DNA of 64,000 bases, taken from NCBI RefSeq assembly GCF_022179125.1, contig NZ_BPQG01000046.1, forward strand, positions 1 through 64,000, read 5' to 3'. This stretch comes from Methylobacterium cerastii (GTDB lineage: Bacteria; Pseudomonadota; Alphaproteobacteria; Rhizobiales; Beijerinckiaceae). Under the pieces are notes generated by a model that searched no databases, was not told the DNA's origin, and saw nothing but the letters and a program-made list of their open reading frames with translations. Made by a program: the position numbers and the translations under genes. Shown here piece after piece: positions 38,658 through 46,484 of the stretch (the stretch's first letter is position 1; every line of letters begins with the position of its first letter).

Positions 38658-38822
38658 TCAGCGAAAGAACGGCAGGCCGACGCCGAGCAGCACAAGGCCG
38701 ACGAGCAGGCAGATCCCGCTCCAGCGTTCCAGCATCGGTGCACGTTCGGCGTCGCGCTTCGACAATGCGGCGAGGCCGACGCCACAGGTCAGGCAGGTGA
38801 AGCACAGCATCGCGACGAGCAT
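38658..38822 (-). CDS. Small two-helix membrane protein, hypothetical
   Basis: This 54-aa frame starts MLVAMLCFTCLTCGVGLAAL, has a charged turn (SKRDAERAPMLERWSG), and ends with ICLLVGLVLLGVGLPFF. The clean two-helix layout, with charged residues only in the turn, supports a real membrane protein. It is too short for family recognition. It lies upstream of the DUF3597 gene on the same strand. Confidence 0.6.
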   Translation of the reverse strand: MLVAMLCFTCLTCGVGLAALSKRDAERAPMLERWSGICLLVGLVLLGVGLPFFR

Positions 38823-39145
38823 CGCCAAGTTGGATTTGTTACGTCGGCAAAGCAGTTAGATTACCAGAATCCGGATCGCAACGGCTTGCAGATCCATAAA
38901 TATCGGCCTCACTTGATTTTGATGAGTACGCGTAGCGACTCTTGCACCTGACGGTTGAATTGACGGTTCAAGCGTCATGACGTTCCGACGTATGGTCGTG
39001 ACCATGTGGTTACATCGATCATCTTGGGACGGTGGACGCCGCAAGGCCTGCGCATGAGACATGCGATTTGACCTTTCGCCGGCCTGTGGCATGGGAGCGG
39101 CGAACGCCGAACCCGTCGGTCCCCGAGCCCGGACCCTGAGAGCTC
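38823..39145. other. AT-richer divergent intergenic region
   Basis: These 323 bp are much less GC-rich than their surroundings, especially 38823-39010, and separate the minus-strand small membrane gene from the plus-strand ABC operon. A near repeat GACGGTTGAATTGACGGTT occurs at about 38950-38968. I see no gene. It is the likely place for two divergent promoters. Confidence 0.45.
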
Positions 39146-40171
39146 ATGCGCTACCTCCCCCTCCGCCGTACGATCCTCGCCGCGGCCCTGTTCGCCCTCG
39201 GCGCGGGCGCCGCCCCGGCGCAGACCGCGTTGGTCCCCGTCCGCATCGGCGTGATCCCGGTGATCGGTGCGGCGCCGATCTTCGTCGCCAACGGCGAAGG
39301 CTGGCTCGAGGCCGCCGGGCTCAAGCCCGGCTTCACCACCTTCGAGTCCGGCCCGAACATGATTCAGGCGCTGGCGTCGGGCACCATCGACGTCTACGTC
39401 GCCGGCATCGCGCCGCTGGCCGTGGCGCGCACCAAGAACATCGACGTGCGCGTGGTCGCCGCGACCGCGGTCGAGGAGATGGTGTTCGTCGCCGGCCCCA
39501 AGCTCGCACCCTACTTCGCGGCCACCGCCGACAAGGCGGAGGCGTTCCGCCGCTACCGCGAGAAGGAGGGCCGCGCCGCCCGCCTCGCGACCCAGCCGCC
39601 GGGCTCGGTGCCGAACACGACGCTGCAGCACTGGCTCTGGCAGGTGGCCAAGACCGACAAGGCGAACGCCGACGTCGTCGCCATGGGCATCGACGCGACG
39701 CAGCAGGCGCTGCTCGCCGGCGCGGTGGACGGCGCCTCGATCCGCGAGCCGGCGCTAACGATCGTCCAACAGCGCAACCCGGCGATCACGCTGATCGCCA
39801 CCGGTGCCGAGATGTTCCCCGATCAGCCCGGCACCGTCGTCGCCGTCTCCGGCGCCTTCGCCGACCGCAACCCGGCCGCCGTGCAAGGGCTCGTGGATGC
39901 GCTGGTGAAGGCGACCGACCTGCTCAAGACCGATCCGGCGCGCGCCGCGCCGCCGGTCGAGAAGGCGCTCGGCAAGGGCATTACCGACCTCGCCACCATC
40001 CGGAAGGCGCTCTCCTCGCCGGCGGCGAAGTTCACCGCCGACCCGCGCGTGATCATCGAGGCCACGAAGAAGATGCAGGCCTACCAGGTGAGCATCGGCA
40101 CCCTCGACAAGGACGTGCCGATGGACGGCCTGTTCGTGCCGGGCTTCTACGAGAAGGCGGTCGCGCGCTGA
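39146..40171 (+). CDS. ABC transporter substrate-binding protein, nitrate/sulfonate/taurine type
   Basis: This is a 341-aa periplasmic protein with a signal peptide ending near GAAPAQ. The fold begins VRIGVIPVIGAAPIFVANGEGW, then TTFESGPNMIQALASGTIDV and GSVPNTTLQHWL, which match the SsuA/TauA/NrtA family (NMT1-like). It is the first gene of a three-gene ABC operon; the permease frame overlaps its stop codon by 4 nt. The ligand could be an alkanesulfonate, taurine, an aromatic acid or a thiamine precursor. No sulfur-metabolism gene is adjacent to decide. Confidence 0.88.
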   Translation: MRYLPLRRTILAAALFALGAGAAPAQTALVPVRIGVIPVIGAAPIFVANGEGWLEAAGLKPGFTTFESGPNMIQALASGTIDVYVAGIAPLAVARTKNIDVRVVAATAVEEMVFVAGPKLAPYFAATADKAEAFRRYREKEGRAARLATQPPGSVPNTTLQHWLWQVAKTDKANADVVAMGIDATQQALLAGAVDGASIREPALTIVQQRNPAITLIATGAEMFPDQPGTVVAVSGAFADRNPAAVQGLVDALVKATDLLKTDPARAAPPVEKALGKGITDLATIRKALSSPAAKFTADPRVIIEATKKMQAYQVSIGTLDKDVPMDGLFVPGFYEKAVAR

Positions 40172-40920
40172 CCTTCCTCCGCTCGATCCTGCTGTCGGCC
40201 GCGGGGCTCGCCGCCTTCCTGCTCGTCTGGGAGGCCGCGCCGCGGCTCGGGCTGATCAATCCGGCCTTCTTGCCGCCGCCGACCACGATCCCGGCCGCGT
40301 TCCTGCGCGAGATCGAGCTCGGCGTCTGGTTCGAGGCGGTGGCGTCGAGCCTCAGCCACTACCTCGTGGGGCTCGCGGTCGGCGCCGGCGCCGGGATCGC
40401 CCTGGGGCTCGTCGGCGGCATGTCGCGGACCTTCGAGTCGGCGACCGCCTGGGTGGTGCGCCTGCTCCGGCCAATCCCCGGCCTCGCCTGGGTGCCCTTC
40501 GCCATCATCTGGTTCGGGGTCGAGCCCTCGGCCGCCGTGTTCATCATCGCCATCGGAGTGTTCTGGATCGTGTTCTTCGCGACGCAGGGCGCCGTGCGCG
40601 GCGTCGACCGCGACCTGATCGAGGTGGCGCAGGCCTTCGGCTTCCGCTCGGCCCCCGCTCGGCTGACCAAGATTCTGCTGCCCGCGGCGACGCCGGGCAT
40701 CCTCGTCGGCCTGCGCACGGCCCTGGGCCAGGCCTGGATGGCGGTGGTCGCGGCCGAGATCTTCGGCGTGCCCGGCGTCGGGCAGCGGATGATGCAGGCC
40801 TCGAGCCTGCTCTCGACCGACATTGTGGTGGTCTACATGCTGACCATGGCCGGGCTCTACGGGCTGTTCGATTCCGCCTTCGTCGCCCTGCAGGGCTGGC
40901 TCCTGCGTTGGCGGGCCTGA
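40168..40920 (+). CDS. ABC transporter permease, SsuC/TauC-like
   Basis: This inner-membrane component of 250 aa has about six helices and the BPD permease EAA motif region (EVAQAFGFRSAPARLTKILLPAATPGI). No ATG, GTG or TTG occurs near the expected start. The frame begins with CTG at 40168, which overlaps the upstream stop as CTGA, so translation is probably coupled to the binding-protein gene from a non-standard start. The hydrophobic start FLRSILLSAAGLAAFLLVWE agrees with family members. The ATPase gene follows after 4 bp. Confidence 0.88.
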   Translation: MTFLRSILLSAAGLAAFLLVWEAAPRLGLINPAFLPPPTTIPAAFLREIELGVWFEAVASSLSHYLVGLAVGAGAGIALGLVGGMSRTFESATAWVVRLLRPIPGLAWVPFAIIWFGVEPSAAVFIIAIGVFWIVFFATQGAVRGVDRDLIEVAQAFGFRSAPARLTKILLPAATPGILVGLRTALGQAWMAVVAAEIFGVPGVGQRMMQASSLLSTDIVVVYMLTMAGLYGLFDSAFVALQGWLLRWRA

Positions 40921-40924
40921 GCGC

Positions 40925-41701
40925 ATGACAGCCGACACCGCCCCGCACGCCCCGATCGTCGCCTTCCGTGGCCTCAGCCTCGCCTACGAGCGCGCGGGCA
41001 CGCGCAACGTCATCCTGTCGAACCTCGACCTCACGGTCGCGCGCGGCGAGTTCCTGGTGATCGTCGGCGAATCCGGCGTCGGCAAGTCGACGCTCCTGCG
41101 GGTGCTGATCGGGCTCGCCGCGCCGAGTTCCGGCACCGTCGACCTTGCGACGCGCCCCGGGTGCCGCACCCCGATGGCCCTGGTGTTCCAGGATGCGCGC
41201 CTGCTGCCGTGGCGGCCCGTCATCGACAACGTGGCGTTCGGCCTCGAGAACAGCGGCCTGTCGCGTGCCGAGCGTCGCGCCAAGGCCGGCGAGATGCTGG
41301 CCCTCGTCGGGCTCGGCGACCTCGCTCAGCGCTGGCCGCACCAGCTCTCGGGCGGGCAGCGCCAGCGCGTCGCCATCGCCCGCGCCCTCGCGGTCGACCC
41401 CGACGTTCTGCTGATGGACGAGCCGTTCTCGGCGCTCGACAGCTTCACCCGCGAAGGCCTGCAGGACGAGGTGCAGCGCATCCAGGCCGCCACCGGCAAG
41501 ACGGTGCTGTTCGTGACCCACGACATCGACGAGGCGGTGACCCTGGCCGACCGGGTGGTTGTGCTCGCCGGCAAGCCCGGCCGCGTGGCGGCGGAGGTGC
41601 GCATCGACCTGCCGCGTCCGCGGCGGCGGCGCGACGGCGCGCTGCTGGAGGCGGCCCGGCGCCTGCGCGGCGAGCTGTCCCGCGACTCGGCGGAACTCTG
41701 A
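40925..41701 (+). CDS. ABC transporter ATP-binding protein, SsuB/TauB-like
   Basis: This 258-aa ATPase has Walker A GESGVGKST (near 55), Q-loop VFQDARLLPW, signature LSGGQRQR, Walker B LLMDEPFSALD and H-loop THDIDEAV. The pattern FQDARLLPW and the switch region are those of the nitrate/sulfonate/taurine importers. It drives uptake with the two genes upstream. The Arg-rich C-terminus (LPRPRRRRDG) is common in this family. Confidence 0.93.
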   Translation: MTADTAPHAPIVAFRGLSLAYERAGTRNVILSNLDLTVARGEFLVIVGESGVGKSTLLRVLIGLAAPSSGTVDLATRPGCRTPMALVFQDARLLPWRPVIDNVAFGLENSGLSRAERRAKAGEMLALVGLGDLAQRWPHQLSGGQRQRVAIARALAVDPDVLLMDEPFSALDSFTREGLQDEVQRIQAATGKTVLFVTHDIDEAVTLADRVVVLAGKPGRVAAEVRIDLPRPRRRRDGALLEAARRLRGELSRDSAEL

Positions 41702-41717
41702 CGGAAGCGTCAGAACC

Positions 41718-41816
41718 AACCTCGGTGAGCCCGGCTCAGCGAGGTTCGACCCCCGCGACTGCGAGGCGGTGGTCGACCGCCGCACCTCATGGGTTATGAC
41801 CCATGAGATTTGGTAT
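41718..41816. repeat. Intergenic repeat family C, copy 2
   Basis: This copy keeps the four hairpins of copy 1: AACCTCGGTGAG with CTCAGCGAGGTT, CCCCGCGACTGCGAGG, GGCGGT with ACCGCC, and CTCATGGGT with ACCCATGAG, then the TTTGGTAT tail. In the second hairpin the change keeps a U-G pair only on the minus strand. It abuts the last base of the stop codon of the small minus-strand gene at 41816-42070. Confidence 0.8.
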
Positions 41817-42070
41817 CAGTTGTCCGAATAGGCCCGCATCATCTCGACGATGCGGGCTCGTACCTCCGGGTCCCCGACCCGCAGGAACGCCGCCAGCATC
41901 GCGTCGCATTCGGCCGCATTGGGAGTCAGTGCGTCCGAGACCGGTGGCTCGTGCCGGTAGAAGTCCGAGACCGGGATCGCGAGCACGGCAGCGATCTTGC
42001 CCAGGATCTGCTGGCTGGCCGCCGAACGCGAGCCATCCAGCATCAGACGCGAGGTTGCCGGGTCCGTCAT
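41816..42070 (-). CDS. Small protein with partial XRE/HTH-like segment
   Basis: This is an 84-aa protein. Residues about 7-40 (SRLMLDGSRSAASQQILGKIAAVLAIPVSDF) resemble the last three helices of an XRE-type helix-turn-helix, where a motif of the form ...LxxIAxxLxVxxxxL is usual; the first two helices are missing. A C-terminal helical part (ECDAMLAAFLRVGDPEVRARIVEMM) looks like the end of some alphaproteobacterial regulators. It may be a truncated regulator or a small regulator of its own kind. Repeat C touches its 3' end. Confidence 0.55.
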   Translation of the reverse strand: MTDPATSRLMLDGSRSAASQQILGKIAAVLAIPVSDFYRHEPPVSDALTPNAAECDAMLAAFLRVGDPEVRARIVEMMRAYSDN

Positions 42071-42249
42071 CGGTTCGTGCCGTCCAGTCTACCTGCCTGC
42101 GGTCGGCCCGGCACGTGTATGCGAGCGAACCGGTTGGTCAAATCGGTATTTACGCAAATCGTTGCATGCGCAACGACTAGTTTCAACCATGCGTAGAAAA
42201 TACGATCGGTGATCCCAGGCACCTCGACGTCCCACGCGGCGCGACGCCA

Positions 42250-42537
42250 TCACGCCAGCGTCGCCGACACCGCCAACCAGACCAAAGCGACCGCTCCGAG
42301 GATGCGCCGCCAGGGGTTCACCCCGCGCAGAACTTCGTCGGCGGCCCACCACCCGAGCGCCGCGCCCGCCCCGATCCGCAACCAGAAGTCCGGCCGACCT
42401 TGCGGAACGAGGACCCAGCGCACGATCGAGAACCCAAAAAACAACCAGAGCGGGAGATTGGGCCATTGTCCAATCACGAACGCGCCGGTTCGCCGGTCGC
42501 GGAACGTCCAGTCCACGGCGCGGCGCAGGGCCGACAC
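42250..42537 (-). CDS. Small membrane protein, hypothetical
   Basis: This is a 95-aa protein with three hydrophobic segments (LPLWLFFGFSIVRWVLV, WLRIGAGAALGWWAADEVL and ILGAVALVWLAVSATLA) and a Trp-rich composition. It starts MSALRRAVDWTFRDRRTG. It lies 7 bp downstream of the next minus-strand gene, so the two are probably one transcript. I do not recognise the family. Confidence 0.65.
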   Translation of the reverse strand: MSALRRAVDWTFRDRRTGAFVIGQWPNLPLWLFFGFSIVRWVLVPQGRPDFWLRIGAGAALGWWAADEVLRGVNPWRRILGAVALVWLAVSATLA

Positions 42538-42544
42538 GGCCCGC

Positions 42545-42730
42545 TCAGACCTTGTCGGTGCCCTCGGCCTGGCGGAGCGGCGCGCAGATCTGCGGGCTGA
42601 CCTTGTCGAGGTGTACGCAGGCGTTGTCGCGGTACCAGGCGCGCAGGCCGGGCTGGGTCGGCGCGACGTACATCGCGACGAGAACGAAGCCGCCGGCGAG
42701 CACGATGAGGGTGAGGAGAAGGTTGCGCAT
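42545..42730 (-). CDS. Small membrane-anchored protein, hypothetical
   Basis: This is a 61-aa protein with one N-terminal helix (MRNLLLTLIVLAGGFVLVAM) and a short outer domain with two cysteines (NACVHL and QICAPL) that could form a disulfide in the periplasm. The ATG at 42730 was chosen because the upstream frame has no start context. It is followed by the membrane gene at 42250-42537. Confidence 0.65.
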   Translation of the reverse strand: MRNLLLTLIVLAGGFVLVAMYVAPTQPGLRAWYRDNACVHLDKVSPQICAPLRQAEGTDKV

Positions 42731-42938
42731 TACGGGGGCTCCGATCGGACGGGCCGCCGGGCGACGGGTCGTCCAGGCAAAAGGCCCGTTCGCCGGAAAG
42801 GGCGCGGGCCGGGCGGTCGCCAGGTTAGCCCGACGACGGGTCCTGTTCCGCCCGCACAACGGTCAGGGCGCGCCCGGGTTCCGATCCGCGGCGGCGCCGA
42901 GGTCATGGTTACCGCCGGCGCGAGCTTCGCGTGCGGTC

Positions 42939-42998
42939 TTAACGAAGCGTGAAGCGCGTTTCCGGGAAATCCGGGAGGGCCGGTTAAGAAAGCCTGAA
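42939..42998. promoter_or_regulatory. Direct repeat of a 15-bp TTAA motif upstream of a small gene
   Basis: TTAACGAAGCGTGAA (42939-42953) and TTAAGAAAGCCTGAA (42984-42998) match at 12 of 15 positions and are 45 bp apart centre to centre. They lie in the gap before the 29-aa gene at 43086. TTAA-containing sites recall CtrA-type control, but the spacing does not match the usual CtrA box. Confidence 0.35.
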
Positions 42999-43085
42999 AC
43001 GATTCGCTCGAATGCGCCGGACGACGGATGGTGGGGCGACCGGGCGACGTCCGGCCCCTTCCCGAGACACCATCAGGCGACGGCC

Positions 43086-43175
43086 ATGACCGAGACGTTC
43101 GACGACCTCAAGTTCCTGATGAGCCTCGCCTTCGTGGTCTTCGGCGGCTTCGGGCTCGACGCGCTCCTGCGCTGA
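43086..43175 (+). CDS. Microprotein of 29 aa, hypothetical
   Basis: The frame encodes MTETFDDLKFLMSLAFVVFG, then GFGLDALLR. An acidic N-terminus precedes a single hydrophobic helix that ends in Arg, a common form for small membrane proteins. An ACGGCC-type weak site precedes it. Codon use is as in the neighbours. Expression is not shown by sequence alone. Confidence 0.45.
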   Translation: MTETFDDLKFLMSLAFVVFGGFGLDALLR

Positions 43176-43194
43176 GCGCGCGGCGCTGGGTCGA

Positions 43195-43488
43195 TCAGCG
43201 CGCCGCGGCCCCGTAGGCGCTGCGCAGGGCGAGCAGGGCGTCGGAGGGACCGATGGCGCTCATCGGTCGCGCGGTCGGACCGAGGCGGATCTCCGGCGCG
43301 GGGCGGGCCTCGGCGACGACCTTCACCTTCGGCGCATCCGGGACCTGTCCGGATCGCAGGAAGCGGGCGAGTTCGGCGGCCTTGGCGCGCTGCTCGGCGT
43401 GGAGCAGCCGCAGGGCCACCACGATCCCGATCGCCCCGGCGCCTTCGAAACAGGCGGCGATCACGTAGCCGGGCGCCATGGTCGTCAC
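43195..43488 (-). CDS. Small protein with one membrane helix, hypothetical
   Basis: This is a 97-aa protein. An N-terminal helix (YVIAACFEGAGAIGIVVALRLL) is followed by a charged helix (HAEQRAKAAELARFLRSG) and a Pro/Ala-rich tail. A minus-strand GGAGTG site precedes the start. I do not recognise the family. It ends 19 bp from the convergent microprotein gene. Confidence 0.55.
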   Translation of the reverse strand: MTTMAPGYVIAACFEGAGAIGIVVALRLLHAEQRAKAAELARFLRSGQVPDAPKVKVVAEARPAPEIRLGPTARPMSAIGPSDALLALRSAYGAAAR

Positions 43489-43733
43489 TCCTTGGAGAGT
43501 TGCCGGGGCGCATGCGGAGGGCGCCGCCGTTCCGCGACGGGTTCTCGGCGGTCATGGTTACCGCCATGTTAACCGCCGGCGGTGTCGCTCCCGGTTCCGG
43601 ATTTCGTGATGGCAGCGGGCAATGGTCGCCCTCGAGGCCGGCGGTTGGATCGCCTCGATCGCCGCTGCGTCCGTCCGGTTTGAAACCAGTCGGAGCCCCC
43701 GTCACGGTGACACCTTGAGATTCGCATGACTGA

Positions 43734-43949
43734 GCCGACGCTTCCCTGACGCCGTCTCCGAGCGCGACCTCGGCCAAGCCGTTCATGACGCTGGTCGTCG
43801 CCTTCGTGCCGGAAGCGGGCGGGTGCCGCTACACCGCCGTCGCCCGGCACTGGAGCGTGGCCGACCGCGAGGCGCACGAGGCGATGGGGTTCCACCAGGG
43901 CTGGGGCATCTGCGCCGACCAGTTCGCGGCGCTCGCCCAAACCCCCTGA
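43734..43949 (+). pseudogene. 3' remnant of an SRPBCC (AHSA1-like) gene
   Basis: The frame reads SLTPSPSATSAKPFMTLVVA, then PEAGGCRYTAVARHW, and HEAMGFHQGWGICADQFAAL before the stop at 43947-43949. This is the C-terminal third of the AHSA1/SRPBCC family, where PFMT, YTA-x-x-x-HW and HE-MGFH-GW are usual. The N-terminal two thirds are absent: an in-frame TGA lies at 43731-43733, and nothing similar is found upstream. An internal ATG at 43785 could still make a 54-aa fragment, which would lack most of the lipid-binding fold. Confidence 0.7.
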
Positions 43950-43972
43950 AGGCTCGCATCGAGACCGAAAAC

Positions 43973-43999
43973 GAAAAAAGGCCGCCCTCGCAGGCGGCC
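43973..43999 (-). terminator. Intrinsic terminator of the Met/His-rich secreted protein gene
   Basis: On the minus strand GGCCGCC and GGCGGCC pair around a short loop, followed by six T (plus-strand A at 43974-43979). It lies about 34 bp after the stop codon at 44033. Confidence 0.85.
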
Positions 44000-44032
44000 C
44001 TCCTTTCGACCGGCGAACCGATCGTACGCCGA

Positions 44033-44290
44033 TCACATGCGGTGACGGCGGTGATGCATCATGCGGTGGCGCCGCTGGTGACGCATCATCGGCCGGCCCA
44101 TTGGCCGCATGCCGGGGCGCATCGCCGGATCCATGTCGGGCGTGCCGCCCGGCGCACCCATCGCGCGCTCCATGCCGGCGCGCGGGCCGCCGGCCTGGGG
44201 GCCGGACCGGTTGTAGGGGGAGTTCCCCTGGGCGAAGGCGGTCGCGGACAGGAGGGTCAGCGACGCGGCGATCAGGAACACTTTCTTCAT
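44033..44290 (-). CDS. Small secreted Met/His/Arg-rich protein
   Basis: This is an 85-aa protein with a clean signal peptide (MKKVFLIAASLTLLSATAFA-Q). The mature part is low complexity: a Gly/Pro/Met stretch with repeated MRPM and MDPAM motifs, ending in clustered His and Arg (MMRHQRRHRMMHHRRHRM). Such Met- and His-rich tails often bind copper or other metals, but this is an inference from composition. The start at 44290 follows an AAGGAC site. Its own terminator follows. Confidence 0.75.
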   Translation of the reverse strand: MKKVFLIAASLTLLSATAFAQGNSPYNRSGPQAGGPRAGMERAMGAPGGTPDMDPAMRPGMRPMGRPMMRHQRRHRMMHHRRHRM

Positions 44291-44623
44291 GGGGAAGTCC
44301 TTGGGTCGTCTGTAGGGGCGGAACACCCGCCTCGAACGGCGCCGCAGCCCGATGCGGCGTCGGCGTACGCTGGTGAACTTCGGCCGTCGCGCAGGGGTTC
44401 CCCCTCAGGCACGGATTCCGCGCGCAACGACCCGCGTTCGTGCGGACTCCGCTCACTCCCGGTACCCCGCCTCGGTAGTCAGCATCCGCGGCGACGGGCC
44501 GGCCGAGGTCTTCCCCCCCGTCCGCGCAGCAGGCCGCCCCGGCTGCGCGCCCGCATCCACCGCACCGGCAAAATGGGCTAGGGACATGGGGCTGCGGAAC
44601 GCCGGGGCGCGAGGGAGACGCTG
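44291..44623. other. Divergent intergenic region without a supported gene
   Basis: These 333 bp separate the minus-strand secreted protein gene from the plus-strand epimerase gene. The short frames present have no family pattern or coding-like composition. No repeat found elsewhere in the window occurs here. Promoters for both genes are expected. Confidence 0.4.
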
Positions 44624-45634
44624 ATGGATCCGGTACTGATCACGGGGGCCGCCGGGTTCATCGGGTATCACGTGGCCGAGCGCTACCTCGCGGCCGGTCG
44701 CCCGGTCGTCGGCATCGACGACCTCAACGCCTACTACGACGTCGGCCTCAAGCAGGCGCGGCTGGCCCGGCTCGAAGGCCGTCCCGGCTTCCGCTTCCTG
44801 CGGCTCGACATCGCCGACGCCGCGGCCGTCGACGCGCTGTTCTCCGAGCACCGGTTCAAGCGCGTGGTCCACCTCGCGGCGCAGGCGGGCGTGCGCTACT
44901 CGCTGGAGAACCCGCGCGCCTACGCCCGCAGCAACGTCGACGGGTTCCTGAACATCCTCGAAGGCTGCCGCCATCACGGCTGCGAGCACCTGGTCTACGC
45001 CTCGTCGAGCTCGGTCTACGGCGCGCTCACCAAGATGCCGTTCTCGGTCCACGACAACGTCGACCATCCGGTCAGCCTGTACGCGGCGACCAAGAAGGCG
45101 AACGAGCTGTTCGCGCATTCCTACAGCCACCTCTACCGGCTGCCGACCACGGGCCTGCGCTTCTTCACGGTCTACGGACCCTGGTACCGGCCCGACATGG
45201 CCCTGTTCCTGTTCACCCGGGCGATCCTGGCGGGCGAGCCGATCTCGGTGTTCAACAACGGGCTGATGCAGCGCGACTTCACCTACGTCGACGACGTGGT
45301 GGACGGCGTCGTGCGGGTGGCTGAGCGCATCGCCGCCCCGAACCCCGCCTGGGACGGCGTACGCCCCGATCCCGGCACGAGCCTCGCGCCCTACCGGATC
45401 TACAACGTCGGCAACAACCGGCCGGTGCAGCTTCTCCACCTGATCGACGTGCTGGAGGCGTGCCTCGGGGTGAAGGCGGTGCGCCGGATGCTGCCGATGC
45501 AGGCCGGCGACGTGCCGGCCACCTATGCCGACGTGGACGACCTCTCCGCCGCCGTCGGCTTTGCCCCCGCGACGCCGATCGAGGCCGGCGTCGAGCGGTT
45601 CGTGCGGTGGTACCGCGACTACTACCGCGCCTAA
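44624..45634 (+). CDS. UDP-glucuronate 4-epimerase (NAD-dependent epimerase/dehydratase)
   Basis: This 336-aa extended SDR interconverts UDP-glucuronate and UDP-galacturonate for polysaccharide synthesis. NAD binding is through [12 protein letters not shown] at residue 8. The active site has SSSVYG with Ser, and YAATKKANE (Y-x3-K). [21 protein letters not shown] and [12 protein letters not shown] are typical of the glucuronate epimerase group (CapI/LpsL-like). The ATG at 44624 follows GGGAGACG. It stands alone and overlaps the convergent NTF2-like gene by 4 nt at the stop codons. Confidence 0.92.
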   Translation: MDPVLITGAAGFIGYHVAERYLAAGRPVVGIDDLNAYYDVGLKQARLARLEGRPGFRFLRLDIADAAAVDALFSEHRFKRVVHLAAQAGVRYSLENPRAYARSNVDGFLNILEGCRHHGCEHLVYASSSSVYGALTKMPFSVHDNVDHPVSLYAATKKANELFAHSYSHLYRLPTTGLRFFTVYGPWYRPDMALFLFTRAILAGEPISVFNNGLMQRDFTYVDDVVDGVVRVAERIAAPNPAWDGVRPDPGTSLAPYRIYNVGNNRPVQLLHLIDVLEACLGVKAVRRMLPMQAGDVPATYADVDDLSAAVGFAPATPIEAGVERFVRWYRDYYRA

Positions 45635-45996
45635 CTCTCAGTCGGCTTGATCTTCAACTGGTCGATGACCCAGCGCCAGGTCCCGTCCGCCTGCTCGCGG
45701 GCGGTCTCGACCGAGAGCGTGCCGTCGGGCAGCCGCGCGAAGGTCATCGCGATCGAGCCGTTGCGTATGGGAGGCAGGATTTCGGCGGCCGGAAACTCTG
45801 AACGGCGGGCCAGCAGGTCCGCGTAGAAGGCGCGGATCTCGGCGTGCCCGGTGGCGACGACCCGTCCGGCGGCCAGCACCGCCTCCGACTCGTAGAGCGC
45901 GACGAGGCCTTCCACGTCGCCGGCGTTCGCGCGCTGGTTGAACAGGCGGGCCAGCGCCTCCGGCGCCTCGGCGCCTTCCCTGTGCATGTCCGACAT
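45631..45996 (-). CDS. NTF2-like / SnoaL-like domain protein
   Basis: This is a 121-aa protein with the cone-shaped NTF2 fold: [28 protein letters not shown], then [15 protein letters not shown], and a final [11 protein letters not shown]. The family includes ketosteroid isomerases, polyketide cyclases and many proteins of unknown role. No catalytic Asp/His pair can be assigned with confidence. It lies 44 bp downstream of the OsmC gene on the same strand. Confidence 0.8.
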   Translation of the reverse strand: MSDMHREGAEAPEALARLFNQRANAGDVEGLVALYESEAVLAAGRVVATGHAEIRAFYADLLARRSEFPAAEILPPIRNGSIAMTFARLPDGTLSVETAREQADGTWRWVIDQLKIKPTES

Positions 45997-46040
45997 GGCG
46001 GTTCCTTTCGTGATGGTCGGCGGGTTCTTCGAACCGCCGG

Positions 46041-46484
46041 TTAGGTCAGTTGCGCCCCGGTGCCGTCACGCACCGAGACGGCGATGGGAATGCCGAGCTT
46101 CACGCTCTCGGACACGGTGCAGAACCGCTGGAACTGATCCAGGACCCGGTCGATCCGCGGCATGTCGGCGGCGGTGGCGCCCAGGGTGATCCGCACGTCG
46201 ACGCCGACGATCCGCAGACGTTCGTCGTCGTTGCGCCCGATGCGGCAGGTGGCCTCGGCCGAGACGCCGCCTCCGTCCTGGCGGAACTTGCCCAATGCGA
46301 AGACGAGGCTGGCGCACAGGCAGTTCGCGACGCCGGCGATCAGCAACTGCTCCGGGTGCGGCCCGGTCCCACCGCCGATCGGCTCCGCCTCGTCGACCCG
46401 CAGGGCCGGCAGGGCCTTACTGAAATCCACGCTGAAGACGTAGTCGCCGACCTGCGTGATCGTGATGCTCGGCGCCGCCGTCAT
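46041..46484 (-). CDS. OsmC family protein
   Basis: This 147-aa protein belongs to the OsmC/Ohr superfamily of thiol-dependent peroxide-handling proteins. Two cysteines fit the active site: the first in GVANCLCASLVFAL, the second in RFCTVSESVKLGIPI. PEQLLIAGVANCL is the helix motif of the family. It is closer to the general OsmC group than to Ohr. The ATG at 46484 follows GGGGAGGAC. Its upstream region faces the plus-strand PAS-frc unit. Confidence 0.85.
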   Translation of the reverse strand: MTAAPSITITQVGDYVFSVDFSKALPALRVDEAEPIGGGTGPHPEQLLIAGVANCLCASLVFALGKFRQDGGGVSAEATCRIGRNDDERLRIVGVDVRITLGATAADMPRIDRVLDQFQRFCTVSESVKLGIPIAVSVRDGTGAQLT

